Shown: positions 22,526-32,582 of the stretch, one piece after another
How positions within the stretch are numbered: the first letter of the stretch is position 1
Layout: every line of letters starts with the position of its first letter
Assembly: GCA_022747635.1 (NCBI GenBank)
Contig: JAKTNV010000007.1
Coordinates: 4,351,905 to 4,415,904, forward strand
Source of the DNA: Hetaerina americana
Lineage: Eukaryota; Arthropoda; Insecta; Odonata; Calopterygidae
Direction: 5' to 3'
DNA: 64,000 nucleotides
The notes under the pieces: generated by a model
What the model was told of the DNA's origin: nothing
Databases searched by the model: none
The model's input: only the letters and a program-made list of their open reading frames with translations
Translations under genes and position numbers: made by a program

Positions 22526-22693
22526 ATGAAGGATCTCAGGCTTTCCCGGCGAATAGTATTCAGGAATTTTTCTCGGGTTTCCAACCGGGTCAGGTTTCGG
22601 AGTACCGACGTTTCGATGGCTGACTCTGCCGTCGTCTTCAGGGTTGAAGTGCAGAGCATGGAATTCATGCTCTGTGTTCGGCGACTGCATGAG
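22526..22693 (-). mobile_element. Inverted 3'-end copy of PLE-3
   Basis: This is the reverse complement of the PLE 3' end at 25876-25977, matching over about 100 bases and carrying the same hairpin. At its right it meets the plus-strand PLE-3 in a 20-bp perfect palindrome. PLE insertions often start with an inverted partial copy of the element, which is what is seen here. Confidence 0.8.
22602..22645 (-). ncRNA. Hammerhead-like hairpin of PLE-3 (inverted copy)
   Basis: The minus strand reads ACC, CTGAAGA, a stem II closed by GGC/GCC, GAAA, CGTC, GGT. The order of parts is that of a hammerhead (CTGANGA, stem II, GAAA, TC, stem I). However, stem III is essentially absent and the first stem II position is not a normal pair, so activity is doubtful. 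Confidence 0.35.
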
Positions 22694-22713
22694 CATGCAG
22701 TCGCCGAACACAG
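22672..22713. repeat. 20-bp perfect palindrome at the PLE-3 inversion joint
   Basis: 22672-22691 and 22694-22713 are exact reverse complements with a 2-base spacer. It marks the point where the inverted and direct PLE-3 copies meet. Confidence 0.9.
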
Positions 22714-22996
22714 TATCACCCATGACCATAGAATCGACTTTGAAGCCACAAAGAGGCTATGTCATGCCAACGGTTATTGGGACCGCGTGGTAAAAGAAGG
22801 AATAGAGATCCGACTGGAGAAAAACAACTTAAACCGAGACACCGGCTTCCAGATAAGTAATATTTGGAAGCCGATACTAAATAAGATGAGAAACACACGG
22901 GAACAAGGCCGATTGACCGGAGCGGGCCGAAGAAACTCATCCGACCAATCAGGCCACACCTGACCCACGCAACATGTATAAATACCCGGCAATTTC
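22694..22996 (+). pseudogene. PLE-3 C-terminal coding end
   Basis: The frame reads HAVAEHSITHDHRIDFE, then a WDRVVKEGIEIRL segment, then DTGFQISNIWKPIL, and ends SSDQSGHT at a stop near 22963. AVAEH..HxIDF and the E-IEI region are the tail of the GIY-YIG endonuclease domain of Penelope-like proteins. The RT domain and the GIY-YIG start are missing (5' truncation). The 3' UTR is interrupted at 22997-23007 by the jockey-like LINE and resumes at 25876. Confidence 0.8.
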
Positions 22997-23007
22997 CATG
23001 CTCTGCA
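22997..23007 (+). repeat. Target-site duplication of the jockey-like LINE (left)
   Basis: CATGCTCTGCA, repeated exactly at 25876-25886 at the other end of the LINE, inside the PLE-3 3' UTR. The inverted PLE copy (22653-22663 on the minus strand) shows the uninterrupted order. Confidence 0.8.
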
Positions 23008-23035
23008 TGTCTGCCACATATGTCTGCCACAACAC

Positions 23036-25428
23036 ATAGTTACCCTCATCAAAGGGAAGAGGAAACTATACCGCGATTGGATAAGGACGAAGGATCCATC
23101 ACTAAAAACCGAGTGGAATAGAACAAACGCCATTATTCGCAGGGCAACCACGCAATACAAGGAAACGGCCTGGGAGAACGCGTGCAAAACCTTAAATTAC
23201 AGGGACGGTGGAAAATTTTGGAACAAGTTCAAGGTGCTGACCGGACAAAAAAGGAGGGGAACAACCAACCTCATTGGACCCGACGGGACACCAATAGCCA
23301 CGCCAATGGAGAAGGCAGAAGAATTCCGCCGGGTACTTGACGGCGTATACCAACCTTTGGAGGACAACCTTTTCCGTGAAGACGTACTCATGGTGGAAGA
23401 GCATCTGGCCAACCTGCCGTACTCCTTACAGCCAACCCACGTCGCAAACCAGGAAGATGACATCACAGGAAAGATTGACGACGACGATGTACTTTTCGCC
23501 CGCCCATGGAAAAACACCGCCCCGGGGGAAGATGGAATCACCAGCCGGCATATCAAGAATGCGCCATCATGCTATGCCGCTATGCTGAAAATATTCAACG
23601 GAATAATGACATTTGGCTACTACCCACTACAATGGCGGAAGATGACGACAATAATGCTGCCCAAGCCAGGGAAGGACACCAAGAAAGCGGAAAACTATAG
23701 ACCAATATGTCTTACTAGCAACCTGGGCAAATGGTTCGAAAGAATACTGGTCACCAGAATGAAATCAGTGTTTGAAAACAAAGACATCCTACCACAACAC
23801 CAGTATGGTTTCCGCCCGGGGAGATGCACAGTGGACCCCCTAGCACTCTTCACCACAGAAACCGCGGAGGCCATTAATCAAAGGAAATTTATGGCAGCAC
23901 TCTTCCTGGACATCGAAAGGGCGTTCGACCACGTATGGCACAACGGACTCCTGTACAAACTATCAACGATGCCAGAAGTTTCTCCCTCATTAATAAGAAT
24001 TATTAATACTTTTTTGTCGAATAGGGTTGCTAGAGTGAAGGTGGGCAATACACTATCCAATCCCTTTTTTCCTTCAGCTGGAGTGCCTCAAGGCACAGTC
24101 CTGTCCCCGCTGCTCTTTGCAGCCTACTGCTGGGACATGCCAACAGATACCACAAGGAATCGGGGCGTAACAACTGCCCAATATGCGGATGACACGGCCC
24201 CCTAGCACTCTTCACCACAGAAACCGCGGAGGCCATTAATCAAAGGAAATTTATGGCAGCACTCTTCCTGGACATCGAAAGGGCGTTCGACCACGTATGG
24301 CACAACGGACTCCTGTACAAACTATCAACGATGCCAGAAGTTTCTCCCTCATTAATAAGAATTATTAATACTTTTTTGTCGAATAGGGTTGCTAGAGTGA
24401 AGGTGGGCAATACACTATCCAATCCCTTTTTTCCTTCAGCTGGAGTGCCTCAAGGCACAGTCCTGTCCCCGCTGCTCTTTGCAGCCTACTGCTGGGACAT
24501 GCCAACAGATACCACAAGGAATCGGGGCGTAACAACTGCCCAATATGCGGATGACACGGCCATCTGGACGCCGGCACAGACACCAGAATCGGCAATGGCA
24601 CACCTCCAGAAACAAGCTAAAAAACTGGAAGAATGGTTCAGAAAGTGGCGACTACGGCCTAACCCCAAAAAATCCACCCTTATCATCTTTACGAGTCACT
24701 TAGACCGAAGGATGGTGGGACTGCGACAACCCACACTTGGGCTCTGGCAGCAACAAATCCCGACGTCCAACTCCGTCAAATACCTGGGGGTCACTTTAGA
24801 CAGACACCTTACATTTTATGCACACATCAGGGATGTATGGTCGAGATGCAGTCGTCGGAGTGGTCTATTGAGAGCAGTCCGGGCGAGAGGGAAGGGGGTC
24901 TCTGCGGAGTGCTGCCTGCTCCTATACAGGGCCTTTGTCCGCCCTGTTATGGAATACGCCGCGCTAGCAATCCTTCCCTTCAACAACACTCATATGACCA
25001 TATGGGCCGCCCTGGAAAGGAGAGTGCTCAGGCAGCTGCATCTTCTGTCGCCCATGCATCCTAGTACTGACGTATACTTAATTTCTAATACTGAACCTAT
25101 CCTTCACAGGTTATGCCGTCTCCGCGCCAGAGCTGCAAACCGGATTGCCACCTACAACGAAACTCTCCTAGGGGAAATAATGCAGAGTGCCAACGCAGTA
25201 CTGGGGAAACGACCAAAGACGAAACTAATTTCCCCAGCAAGAATAATAAGCGACCAACTACACCTGTATTACGAAGAGACACACCTACCACCTTATCGAC
25301 TGGGCAGCATTCTACCAGTTCCCGAGAATCTACGCCCCATCGAGGAGTACCCACTCTTCCGAAAGAAAACGAAACGGAGAAAACAACAAGGGACTGAAGA
25401 AGAGCCGCAATTGGAAACAGCAGCGTAG
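23036..25428 (+). pseudogene. jockey-like reverse transcriptase broken by a 362-bp tandem duplication
   Basis: The frame is open upstream of 23234 (KLYRDWIRTKDPSLK). It reads through APGEDGITSRHI, then KAENYRPICLTS, then a HQYGFRPGRCTVD motif, then FLDIERAFDHVWHNGL, then GVPQGTVLSPLLF, then QYADDTA (YADD catalytic motif), and stops at 24205. The 362 bases preceding the stop are then repeated. In the second copy the reading frame continues through YADDTAIW and the C-terminal domain to 25428, ending ETAA. The only major lesion I see is this duplication, since 362 is not a multiple of 3. EN and ORF1 are missing. Confidence 0.85.
23836..24561 (+). repeat. Perfect 362-bp tandem duplication
   Basis: 23836-24199 and 24198-24561 appear identical by eye, with a period of 362. 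The copies share only CC at the joint. Each holds RT motifs from FLDIERAFD to YADD. Identity means the duplication is very recent or is an assembly artefact. Confidence 0.9.
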
Positions 25429-25875
25429 TGATAAAAGTGCCAGAGAATAATGTGTTTTAAACAAAGACGATTACTTATTTATTTATACTATTTATACTAT
25501 ATTTTACATTCATGTTTATTTATTTATTTATTTATTATTTATTTAATTATTTATGAACATAACTGTTATGGACTTCCTTATGGCCGCCTGCGAAGAGTTT
25601 TTCGGGTTTCCCCTTCGCCTAGGGTAAATGCCAGGCCAATGCTACCCCGCGAAAAGATAAAAGATACATGCAATAGCTGAAAAAAAGACTTTATAAAACA
25701 GTTTTTAGACCCTGAAGAGGCGCACAGCCTAAAACAGGGCTTCCTTGTTTGTTGTACAACTTACTGTTTATATTTACTGTTACATTGTTACCTGTTATTT
25801 GTTGCTTATAAATGTTATGTACAACAACCTGGATAAATAAACACCTTTTTGAATTGAATTGAATTGAATTTGAAT

Positions 25876-25977
25876 CATGCTCTGCACTTCAACCCTGAAG
25901 ACGATGGCAGAGTCAGCCATCGAAACGTCGGTACTCCGAAACCTGACCCGGTTGGAAACCCGAGAAAAATTCCTGAA
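25876..25977 (+). mobile_element. PLE-3 3' end (resumed) with hammerhead-like hairpin
   Basis: It continues the PLE-3 3' UTR after the jockey insertion. 25892-25932 reads ACC, CTGAAGA, GATGGC paired with GCCATC around AGAGTCA, GAAA, CGTC, GGT. This is the hammerhead order, and stem I ACC/GGT pairs. Stem III is missing and position 10.1/11.1 is C/C if strict hammerhead numbering is used. The PLE ends where LINE-A sequence resumes at 25978. Confidence 0.7.
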
Positions 25978-27061
25978 AACCAGGAGGTATTTTCCTGTTT
26001 CGTAGATTTCGATAAAGCGTTTGATAGAGTGAATTGGGAAAAACTAATGAGTATATTACAGAAAATAGGAATAGATTGGAGAGAAATGAGGCTAATCCGC
26101 AACCTGTACATGTCTCAGACTGCTCAGTTGCGAGTGGGAAACGGGGAGTCCGGTTGGGCAGTGTTGCCCATTATTACCGTTGCTGTTCAACTTGTATGCA
26201 GAGGAAATGATCAAAGAGGCGTGGGAAGAACTGGAGGAAGGAATGAAAGTGCGCGGGGAATTCGTAAAATCAGTTAGGTTTGCTGATGACCAAGCTTCAG
26301 TTTGTCAGTCAGCCAAGGGGCTGCAAGCATTGCTTAGTGAATTGGAAATTCAGTGCGACAGGTATGGGGTGATAATCAATATTAATAAAACACAGGTTTT
26401 GCGATTTTCCAGAAAGAAAAAGGCCAAGCTTAACATTAAAATAGGAGGGCAAAAACTAGAGCAGGTAGAGCAGTTTACGTATCTCGGTAGTGTTTTGGAT
26501 CAACACGGTCAAAGTGGTAGGGACGTAAGGAGAAGAATTGCGCTAGGCAAAGAGGCTTTCACAAGGAGGAGGGAGTTGATGACGGGGACTCTGAGTAAGG
26601 ATGTTAAGACAAGACTCGTAAAAACTTTGATATGGTGCGTAGCTATGTACGGCGCGGAAACGTGGTCATTGAAACAGGAGGATAGACGTAGACTTGAGGC
26701 TTTTGAAATGTGAATGTGGAGAAGAATGGAGAAGGTGAAAGGGACAGAGAAGAAAACAAACGAGGAAGTACTTGGTATGGTGGGCGAAGAGAGGGGTTTG
26801 TTGGGAGCAATCCTATGGAGGCAGGAAAAGTGGATGAAAGGGGTGTTGACCGGCAGTGGGATGTTGAAGACTGTAATTGAGGGGAGAATGTTAGGCTAAC
26901 AAGGAAAGGGAAGGAACAGGATAGGGATGTCGGACCGGATGAAGGGAGGAAGAAAGTACTCAGAAATGAAGAGTGACATAATTTAGAGTAGGATACTGGA
27001 TTTTGTGTTCTGTTAGGTTTCACAAAATATTTATTTAGTAGCTGCGTCCATGCAAAAACCA
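25978..27061 (+). pseudogene. LINE-A copy 2, 3' part
   Basis: It resumes with the repeated AACCAGGAGGTA and FVDFDKAFDRVNWEKL. About 24 bases around GVRQGSPLS are deleted near 26168, shifting the frame. FADDQAS is kept, and TGA replaces Trp at 26711. The C-terminal domain and a 3' UTR (TCCATGCAAAAACC) follow to about 27061, lacking the usual terminal TTAACCGGTAG. Confidence 0.8.
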
Positions 27062-27192
27062 ACCTAAAAAGTACTCAAAGATGAAGAGGGACCTGATGTA
27101 AAGTAGGATGTTGTGTTTTGCTAGGGGTCATAAATTATTTAATTAGTAATTATGTCCATCCAAAAACCTACCTTAACCGGTAGATTACCTAA
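27062..27192 (+). mobile_element. LINE-A copy 3, 3'-end fragment
   Basis: About 125 bases of the family 3' end (AAGTACTCAAAGATGAAGAG through CCTACCTTAACCGGTAGATT), fused directly to the end of copy 2. It is too short to code. Confidence 0.75.
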
Positions 27193-27224
27193 TAATAATA
27201 TATATGTATAATATATATTATAGA

Positions 27225-27388
27225 CTTCCTTCAGTCTCTCTTGAAGAAGGCCTCTGAGAGGGCCGAAAGCTCAAACAATTTACCGTGTGAGTGTTCTTTT
27301 AAATGTGTCTATTCTTTTCTATTTGTGTTATATTGTGTCAGCCTATTATTGTGCCGCTCGTGTGAGTTTTTCCGTACAATCGTTAATA
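27225..27388 (+). mobile_element. PLE-like 3' end running into (TA)n
   Basis: 27236-27275 reads TTGAAGA, a stem GGCCTC..GAGGGCC, GAAAGCTC, followed by CGTGTGAGTGTTC. The same arrangement occurs on the minus strand at 32955-33050 and 39985-40118. It is PLE-like by hairpin and context only, with no coding sequence. Confidence 0.5.
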
Positions 27389-27503
<115 letters not shown>

Positions 27504-27899
27504 CCGAAATTGAGACCAAATCTTCCAATTAAGCCATCTTCTTATGTATATTATATTAGCCATAAAATTTATAATAACATGCATACACATAGAAACATGT
27601 AAATAGACAGACATACATTATGCACTGATTTGGACATTGGAAAAAAATGAATACATCCATACATATATGCATACGTATACACACGTCAATAGCACATGAA
27701 GAGGGATGAGAAACATCACATTAACTAAAAATAATTATGAAACCCTACTGCTTTAGATGACAAAAGAAAAAGTAGGAACAGTTATCTGTACGGGTAGATA
27801 GATAGATAGAGGTCTCTATTTGGGCGAAATTGAGACCAAATGGTCCCTTCTTCCATTTAACCCATACAGCAGCAGCTGAGAGGAATGAGGGAGGGTATA

Positions 27900-28440
27900 C
27901 TGGTTAAGTTAAGTACCTGAGGAAAATGCACTCGTGAAGTGCTCTTCTAAATGTTGTTGTTGATGAAGAGTTTTTTATGTCATCTGGGAGAGAGTTCCAC
28001 AGACGGCATGCTGTAACATGAAAAGATTTGTGATAGATTACCGTGCGATGGTGTGGGACAAGAAGTTTATTATTACCCCTAGTGTTCCTGTTGTGGATTG
28101 AGCTGATGGGGAGGAAATTTTTGTATAAATATTTAGGCGTGTGGTTTGAAAGTATTCCGTAGAAAAGTGAAAGAATATGTAAATGCCTGCGGCCTTCTAG
28201 CTTTAACCAGGATATTCTATTAAATGAGTCGGAAATATGATCGTATTTCCTAAGATCACATATGAACCGCACACAGGAATTACGGGTCCTCTGGAGTTTG
28301 GTTTTCAGTTCGCCTGAAAGGTCTTGGTATACTACATCACAGTAATCAAAGTGGGGTATGAGAAGAGAGGACACAAGAAGCATCTTTAAGGAGGGGGGAG
28401 GAATGTGCTTTAACCTTTTCAGTGAATTCAGGGATGAGTT
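27900..28440 (-). pseudogene. LINE-C copy 2: C-terminal domain
   Basis: The minus strand encodes LVSSLLIPHFDYCDVVYQDL, then LQRTRNSCVRFICDLRKYDH, then a WLKLEGRRHLHIL segment, then SFHVTACRLWNSLPDDIK, stopping near 27904. This is the conserved post-RT domain of CR1-type LINEs. The frame is nearly intact over 150 codons. The N-terminal continuation lies beyond the mariner at 28443-29370. Confidence 0.85.
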
Positions 28441-28442
28441 TA

Positions 28443-29370
28443 CAGGGTCGCACCCAACAATGGTAGGACTGATTTTCTCTGGCGCGAACGGAGCGATGGA
28501 GGGGGGTCTGCTTGGCAGGGTAAGGTGGAGGGGGCTCTTAGCAACACACCGACACCAACCTCAGTAGCCTGTGGGCTGTCGTTGGGCGAGGACACCGTTT
28601 TTAGTGAAGCAAGTTTTTTGTCCGCATCGAAAAACAAAATGAATCTGAATTTGGAGCAATGTTATTCCGTGAAGTTTTGTGCGAAACTCGGGAAGACGGC
28701 TACTGAGACCCTCGATATGATCAAGCAGGCTTATGGGGACACTGCCTTAAGCCGTCCCACAGTATTTGAGTGGCACAAGTTGTTTAAAGAGGGTAGGGAG
28801 CTCGTTGAAGACGACCATCGCTCCGGACGGCCGTCGACGGCAAGAATCGACACGAATGTGGATAGAGTGAGGACACTGCTGAACACAGACCGACGCTTAA
28901 CCAGTGGAGAAATTGCAGACCAGTTGGGTCTGTCTGCATCCAACGTCCAACGCATTATTTCTCAGGATTTGGCCATGCGCAAGGTGTGCGCCAAGATGGT
29001 GCCGAAAATTCTGCCATGGCGCGCTCGTCGTCAGACAGCTCCTGGCCAAATACGGCGTTGCCACGTTGCCGCACCCGCCCTATTCTCCCGATCTGGCACC
29101 ACTAGACTTCTTCTTCTTCCCCCTGATGAAAAGACAGCTCAAGGGACGACGTTTTGACTCGATAAAAGCCGTTCAAGAGGCTTCGACGAGGGTCATCAAC
29201 GGCATCCCCAAAGAAAATTTCCAGCGGGCGTACGGGGAATGGGAGCAACGTTATACTAAGAGTGTAGCAGCCCAAGGGGCATACTTTGAAGATTATTAAG
29301 TCGATGTAAGTATATCGTCAATAAAATTCTTGTAAAAAAATCAGTCCCACCTCTTTTGGGTGCGTCCCTG
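28443..29370 (+). mobile_element. mariner element, internally deleted (928 bp)
   Basis: Imperfect ITRs: CAGGGTCGCACCCAA at the left and the complement of TTGGGTGCGTCCCTG at the right, with similarity over about 33 bp. TA precedes the left end (28441-28442). The right flank is CA, so the expected TA duplication has mutated or is absent. It interrupts LINE-C copy 2, whose coding sequence continues on both sides. Confidence 0.85.
28639..29299 (+). pseudogene. mariner transposase with catalytic-core deletion
   Basis: From ATG at 28639: MNLNLEQCYSVKFCAKLGK, then SRPTVFEWHKLFKEGRE, the DDHRSGRPST linker, a second HTH (LTSGEIADQLGLS), and KVCAKMVPKIL. A deletion and frameshift near 29015 remove most of the core. 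Another frame then gives PHPPYSPDLAPLDFFFFPLM, where the third Asp is PLD rather than the usual PSD, and runs to FEDY and a stop at 29299. The first two catalytic Asps are lost. Confidence 0.85.
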
Positions 29371-29470
29371 CATTTATCTGCAGATAGCAATTGTATGATC
29401 AGTCCAAGATAATGTTTCATTTATGGTTACGCCTAAATTATTTACTGCCCTCGGTTTGATATAATAGATC
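29371..29470 (-). pseudogene. LINE-C copy 2: segment upstream of the mariner
   Basis: The minus strand gives NNLGVTINETLSWTDHTIAI, the conserved LGVT block of CR1-type LINEs. It connects to the C-terminal domain at 28440 once the mariner is set aside. Confidence 0.75.
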
Positions 29471-29534
29471 CATGCAATGCTAGAGGTGGGAGTTCATCGA
29501 AACTCATATATTCACACAGGGAAATGACCTGCCC

Positions 29535-29640
29535 CCCTTATCACCCCGATGTGTGAATTTCACACACCGTCGGGCTCAGCATTAGCCGAACTTTACCATC
29601 ACCTACCAAACCGACCTTCGGGTTGATTACTGTGATGATT
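29535..29640 (+). mobile_element. S1 SINE, 5'-truncated
   Basis: The tail half of S1, on the opposite strand to the copy at 884. TTTACCATCACCTACCAAAC and CGACCTTCGGGTTGATTACT are shared. The tRNA head is missing. Confidence 0.75.
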
Positions 29641-29692
29641 TTAGTTGATTTTTAATTTTTTGAAAACGATTGTCCATCCATAAGCCTTAACC

Positions 29693-30000
29693 GGGGATCG
29701 AGATGGTGCGGGGGCTAACGTACTGGCTTCCCACCCTGAGGGCGCGGGTTCAAATCCCGGCGGTGTTGAATATTTTTCAGAGGTATCTCGATCCCTACTT
29801 GAGGTGCTTTGTGGAGGGCACTTTGAGTGAGTACGGCGTCCGTCGGATGGGACGTTAAGCTGCGGACCCCTTGGCGTCTTTCGTAAAGAGTAGGCTAATG
29901 CCGACGCCGGGTTTCTCTCCACCCTTCATCCTTTCCTGTCCATCCCCTATGGCGCAAATGACCTTAGCTGTCGGTCGCCTCCCCTAAAAACTACTACTAC
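29693..30000 (+). mobile_element. S2 SINE, full length with 12-bp target duplication
   Basis: Flanked by TAAGCCTTAACC at 29681-29692 and 30001-30012. It has a tRNA-like head with an A-box region (GATGGTGCGGGGGCTAACG) and a B-box (GGTTCAAATCC at about 29749-29759), a body with GTCGGATGGGACGTTAA, and a tail ending in CTACTACTAC. The copy at 39644 shares the same 308-bp plan. Trinucleotide tails fit priming by a LINE with a simple-repeat 3' end. Probably the youngest SINE here. Confidence 0.9.
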
Positions 30001-30012
30001 TAAGCCTTAACC

Positions 30013-31680
30013 TGCAGTTTGGTTGACTACAGTCCTCAGTTAGTTCGTATCCAATCCTAATTCTCTGTTGTGAAGTGCATTTATTTGGCAAGGGTATTTT
30101 TTGAATTATCGTGGCAAGCAGCATATGTATTTCGTAAAGGTCGGTAATAAGTGCTGAAATGAAATTATGGTGCCCGTCGTTGGCGATCTGTGGTGGCCAT
30201 GAGACTCAAGCATTAGGCAAAACTTGCTTAAATCCAAAGAAAGTTCTCCGATCGACGTGTTATATTGTGCTCGGCATGCGTTTTGGGGCGTCAGCAGCGA
30301 AATGAAGAGAGGCTAGAGGGAGGTTACGTGCTTCATCTCATCCCTTAGCTTCGAAGACCTCTCTGCGGGAAGACGTCTGAATTGACGCTTCCCGTCCCGG
30401 GGGAGGTATATTTTATACCCAATCCCACTGGCTTCTAGTCTTCAAGGAAATGGTTTCAAATTGAATGTTAAAAATGAGAATCTGAAGGCCTTAGAAGGGT
30501 TCTCCTATTAATTTGATAAGATTGTTTCTGTATAGAAGTATTGTACTTGTACTTTAATGAAACCTTGCATTGAACTAGCAAAGCAATGAGATATATGTAA
30601 TTTGCAAATATTTCTCACCCCATAGGGATATTTGCGATAAATGTGCTCTTCATCGGGCTCCACTTGCAAGCGCATCAGGTCAAACAATTTATTGGTTTAT
30701 CATCCCTCTTTCGAGATTCAATTACTCTAACTCTTCAATTCATTTTTTATCAATCATTTTCTTCAACTCTTGTGTCACTTTCGTTTCATCTTAAAATAAT
30801 TTATTATCCAAAACATCATACTTGCGCAGTTGGAAAAACTATGAGCAAGTGCACTGTTTTGTAATTATTTGTCTAACCACAAGAGGTGTGGCAGTACTCG
30901 GCCTAAATATCTTATTTCTCCCTCGATTCCAATTTCAGTCGCTCTCAATTTAGCCCCGTAAAATATATAAAACGTCTATGAAATCTATGATTCAACAAAC
31001 AAACATTGTTATGATAAATATTTTTTTAATCTGTTAACTTTAATTTAATTTGCACTGTTCCCTCCTCCGCTATCGATGCTTGAGAAAGCAATGAAACAAG
31101 ATTTCTCCACTGTCGTCATTTGTTCTTAAATGATTAAAATAATTGCATCGCCTGCTGCATTCAGGATCAAAGTCGTGGTGAAAAGGAGGAAATAATATCT
31201 CCATGGAATTCAGATCATTTTCCTGAGCCCCGATCGACTGATTCCCCAACACCGCAACCCGCCCTTCGGCGCGAAACTCGCTTTCATCGCACGCGCACAC
31301 CGTGCCAAAAAGTGCCCTCCTGTATCTCTCGCGCACTCGATGGGAATGCTGACCAACCATCTAAAGAAGACATTAGAATTACTTGAAAGGGACGGAGGGG
31401 TACTACTACATACATACATGTACAGAAACCACGTGAAATAACACAGGATCGATGAATGTAAATGAAAAAAGTATCTTTGGAATAAATTAAAAAAATAATT
31501 TTGAAAATGTATAGGCAGTTATTCGGCAAGGAGGGGTTCCTGTTATTCGAAATGTTAGCAAACGTTTAAAAATTTGAGAACTGGACTCGCATGAGTCATT
31601 GCACTATTGAGATGATAATTATACCCGTGTGTTTGGAATCCTTTCGAGATGATTTGCTCAGAAATAAAAAGAAATCAGCC
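30013..31680. other. Interval without recognisable gene
   Basis: AT-rich with only short, unremarkable ORFs (for example 73 codons at 30643). I see no element ends. Confidence 0.35.

Positions 31681-31682
<2 letters not shown>

Positions 31683-31711
<29 letters not shown>
31683..31711. repeat. (GA)n microsatellite
   Basis: About 28 bases of GA. It abuts the GC-rich island on its right. Confidence 0.9.
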
Positions 31712-31713
<2 letters not shown>

Positions 31714-32190
31714 CGAGGGTGCAGTCTTCGCAGGGGTCTAAACATGGCGGAGGGGCCAAAGGGCCAGCCCCTGCGCTGCCCTGGCGTCGCGGGCCCCGCG
31801 ATGGAGTCTGGAAAGCCAAATGGCAGCCCTGGGCTCCTGTGCACGCCCTCCCTCCCTGCTGCGGAGGGCCCGAGAGCCACCCGCTGCCTCCGCTCCGACC
31901 ATAAAAAGGGGACCGCAAAGCGAGACGTCTTCCACCCCTTGCGGTGCGCTGCGTTCGTCCCCCGCCCGTGGAGAGGGGACAATGGAGGAGGTGGGGCGAG
32001 GCAGGGGTGGGTGGCTGCGTTCTCTCATCGCGAGCTCCTTTTGTCCGCCCCCTCTCGCCTTTGTCTCCTTCCCTCATACCCCCCTCTCTCTCCGTTTATT
32101 TTTTTCCATTTTAACCCCTTTGAGGGAGACAGAGAGAGAAAGAGATAACTCCTCCCCCGCCCTCGCACCCACGTCACCCGCTTAAGACGC
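31712..32190. other. GC-rich island
   Basis: Dense CpG and GC-rich sequence with overlapping ORFs of 96-185 codons open on both strands. No frame shows domain-like sequence. A CpG-island promoter is possible, but no initiator or TATA arrangement is convincing. Confidence 0.35.
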
Positions 32191-32284
32191 TCCAGTTTTT
32201 TTTTTAATTAAAAACCGCATTCACAAAAGTGGTTCCTCTCTCTATTCCTTTCATCCTCACACAAATACATTCATTTGTATACGC

Positions 32285-32287
<3 letters not shown>

Positions 32288-32317
<30 letters not shown>
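32288..32317. repeat. (TA)n microsatellite
   Basis: About 30 bases of TA between the AT-rich DNA downstream of the GC island and a PLE-2-like end. Confidence 0.9.
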
Positions 32318-32320
<3 letters not shown>

Positions 32321-32471
32321 TCAGTTCTACCCCTCTCTTCCTTCATAATGGTGGCTACGACCACCGAAAAATCGAAAAATAGCGAGTCTCTTTTTGTGTA
32401 TTTCTGTGTGTATCCACTAGTGCTAAGTGTTATACATTATTATTCACGTCCGTGAGACTTTAAAAAAGTGT

Positions 32472-32475
<4 letters not shown>
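32318..32475 (+). mobile_element. PLE-2 3'-end fragment
   Basis: Matches the PLE-2 3' end at 55635-55750: CCTCTCTTCCTT, GGTGGC..CGACCACCGAAAA, TCGAAAAATAG, GTGAGTCTC-like and CACTAGTGCTAAGTGT. It carries the family hairpin (GGTGG/CCACC then GAAA) and runs into (TA)n. Confidence 0.7.

Positions 32476-32535
<60 letters not shown>
32473..32535. repeat. (TA)n microsatellite
   Basis: A pure TA tract directly after the PLE-2 tail at 32318-32475. Confidence 0.95.
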
Positions 32536-32536
<1 letters not shown>

Positions 32537-32582
32537 CAAACATATGTATATATTTTTATGTATATATATGAATATGTTTGTT

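Larger units (their letters stand above)
23008..25875 (+). mobile_element. 5'-truncated jockey-like LINE inside PLE-3
   Basis: The element is bounded by an 11-bp target duplication. It starts inside the coding region (5' truncation), carries RT to 25428, then an AT-rich 3' UTR with TTTA repeats (25480-25555). It ends in about four GAATT units (25853-25875) rather than poly(A), as some jockey and I-type LINEs do. Confidence 0.85.

Noticed and set aside
31591..32148. 185-codon ORF
   Set aside because: It starts across a (GA)n tract and continues in a GC-rich island with open frames on both strands. No recognisable domain.
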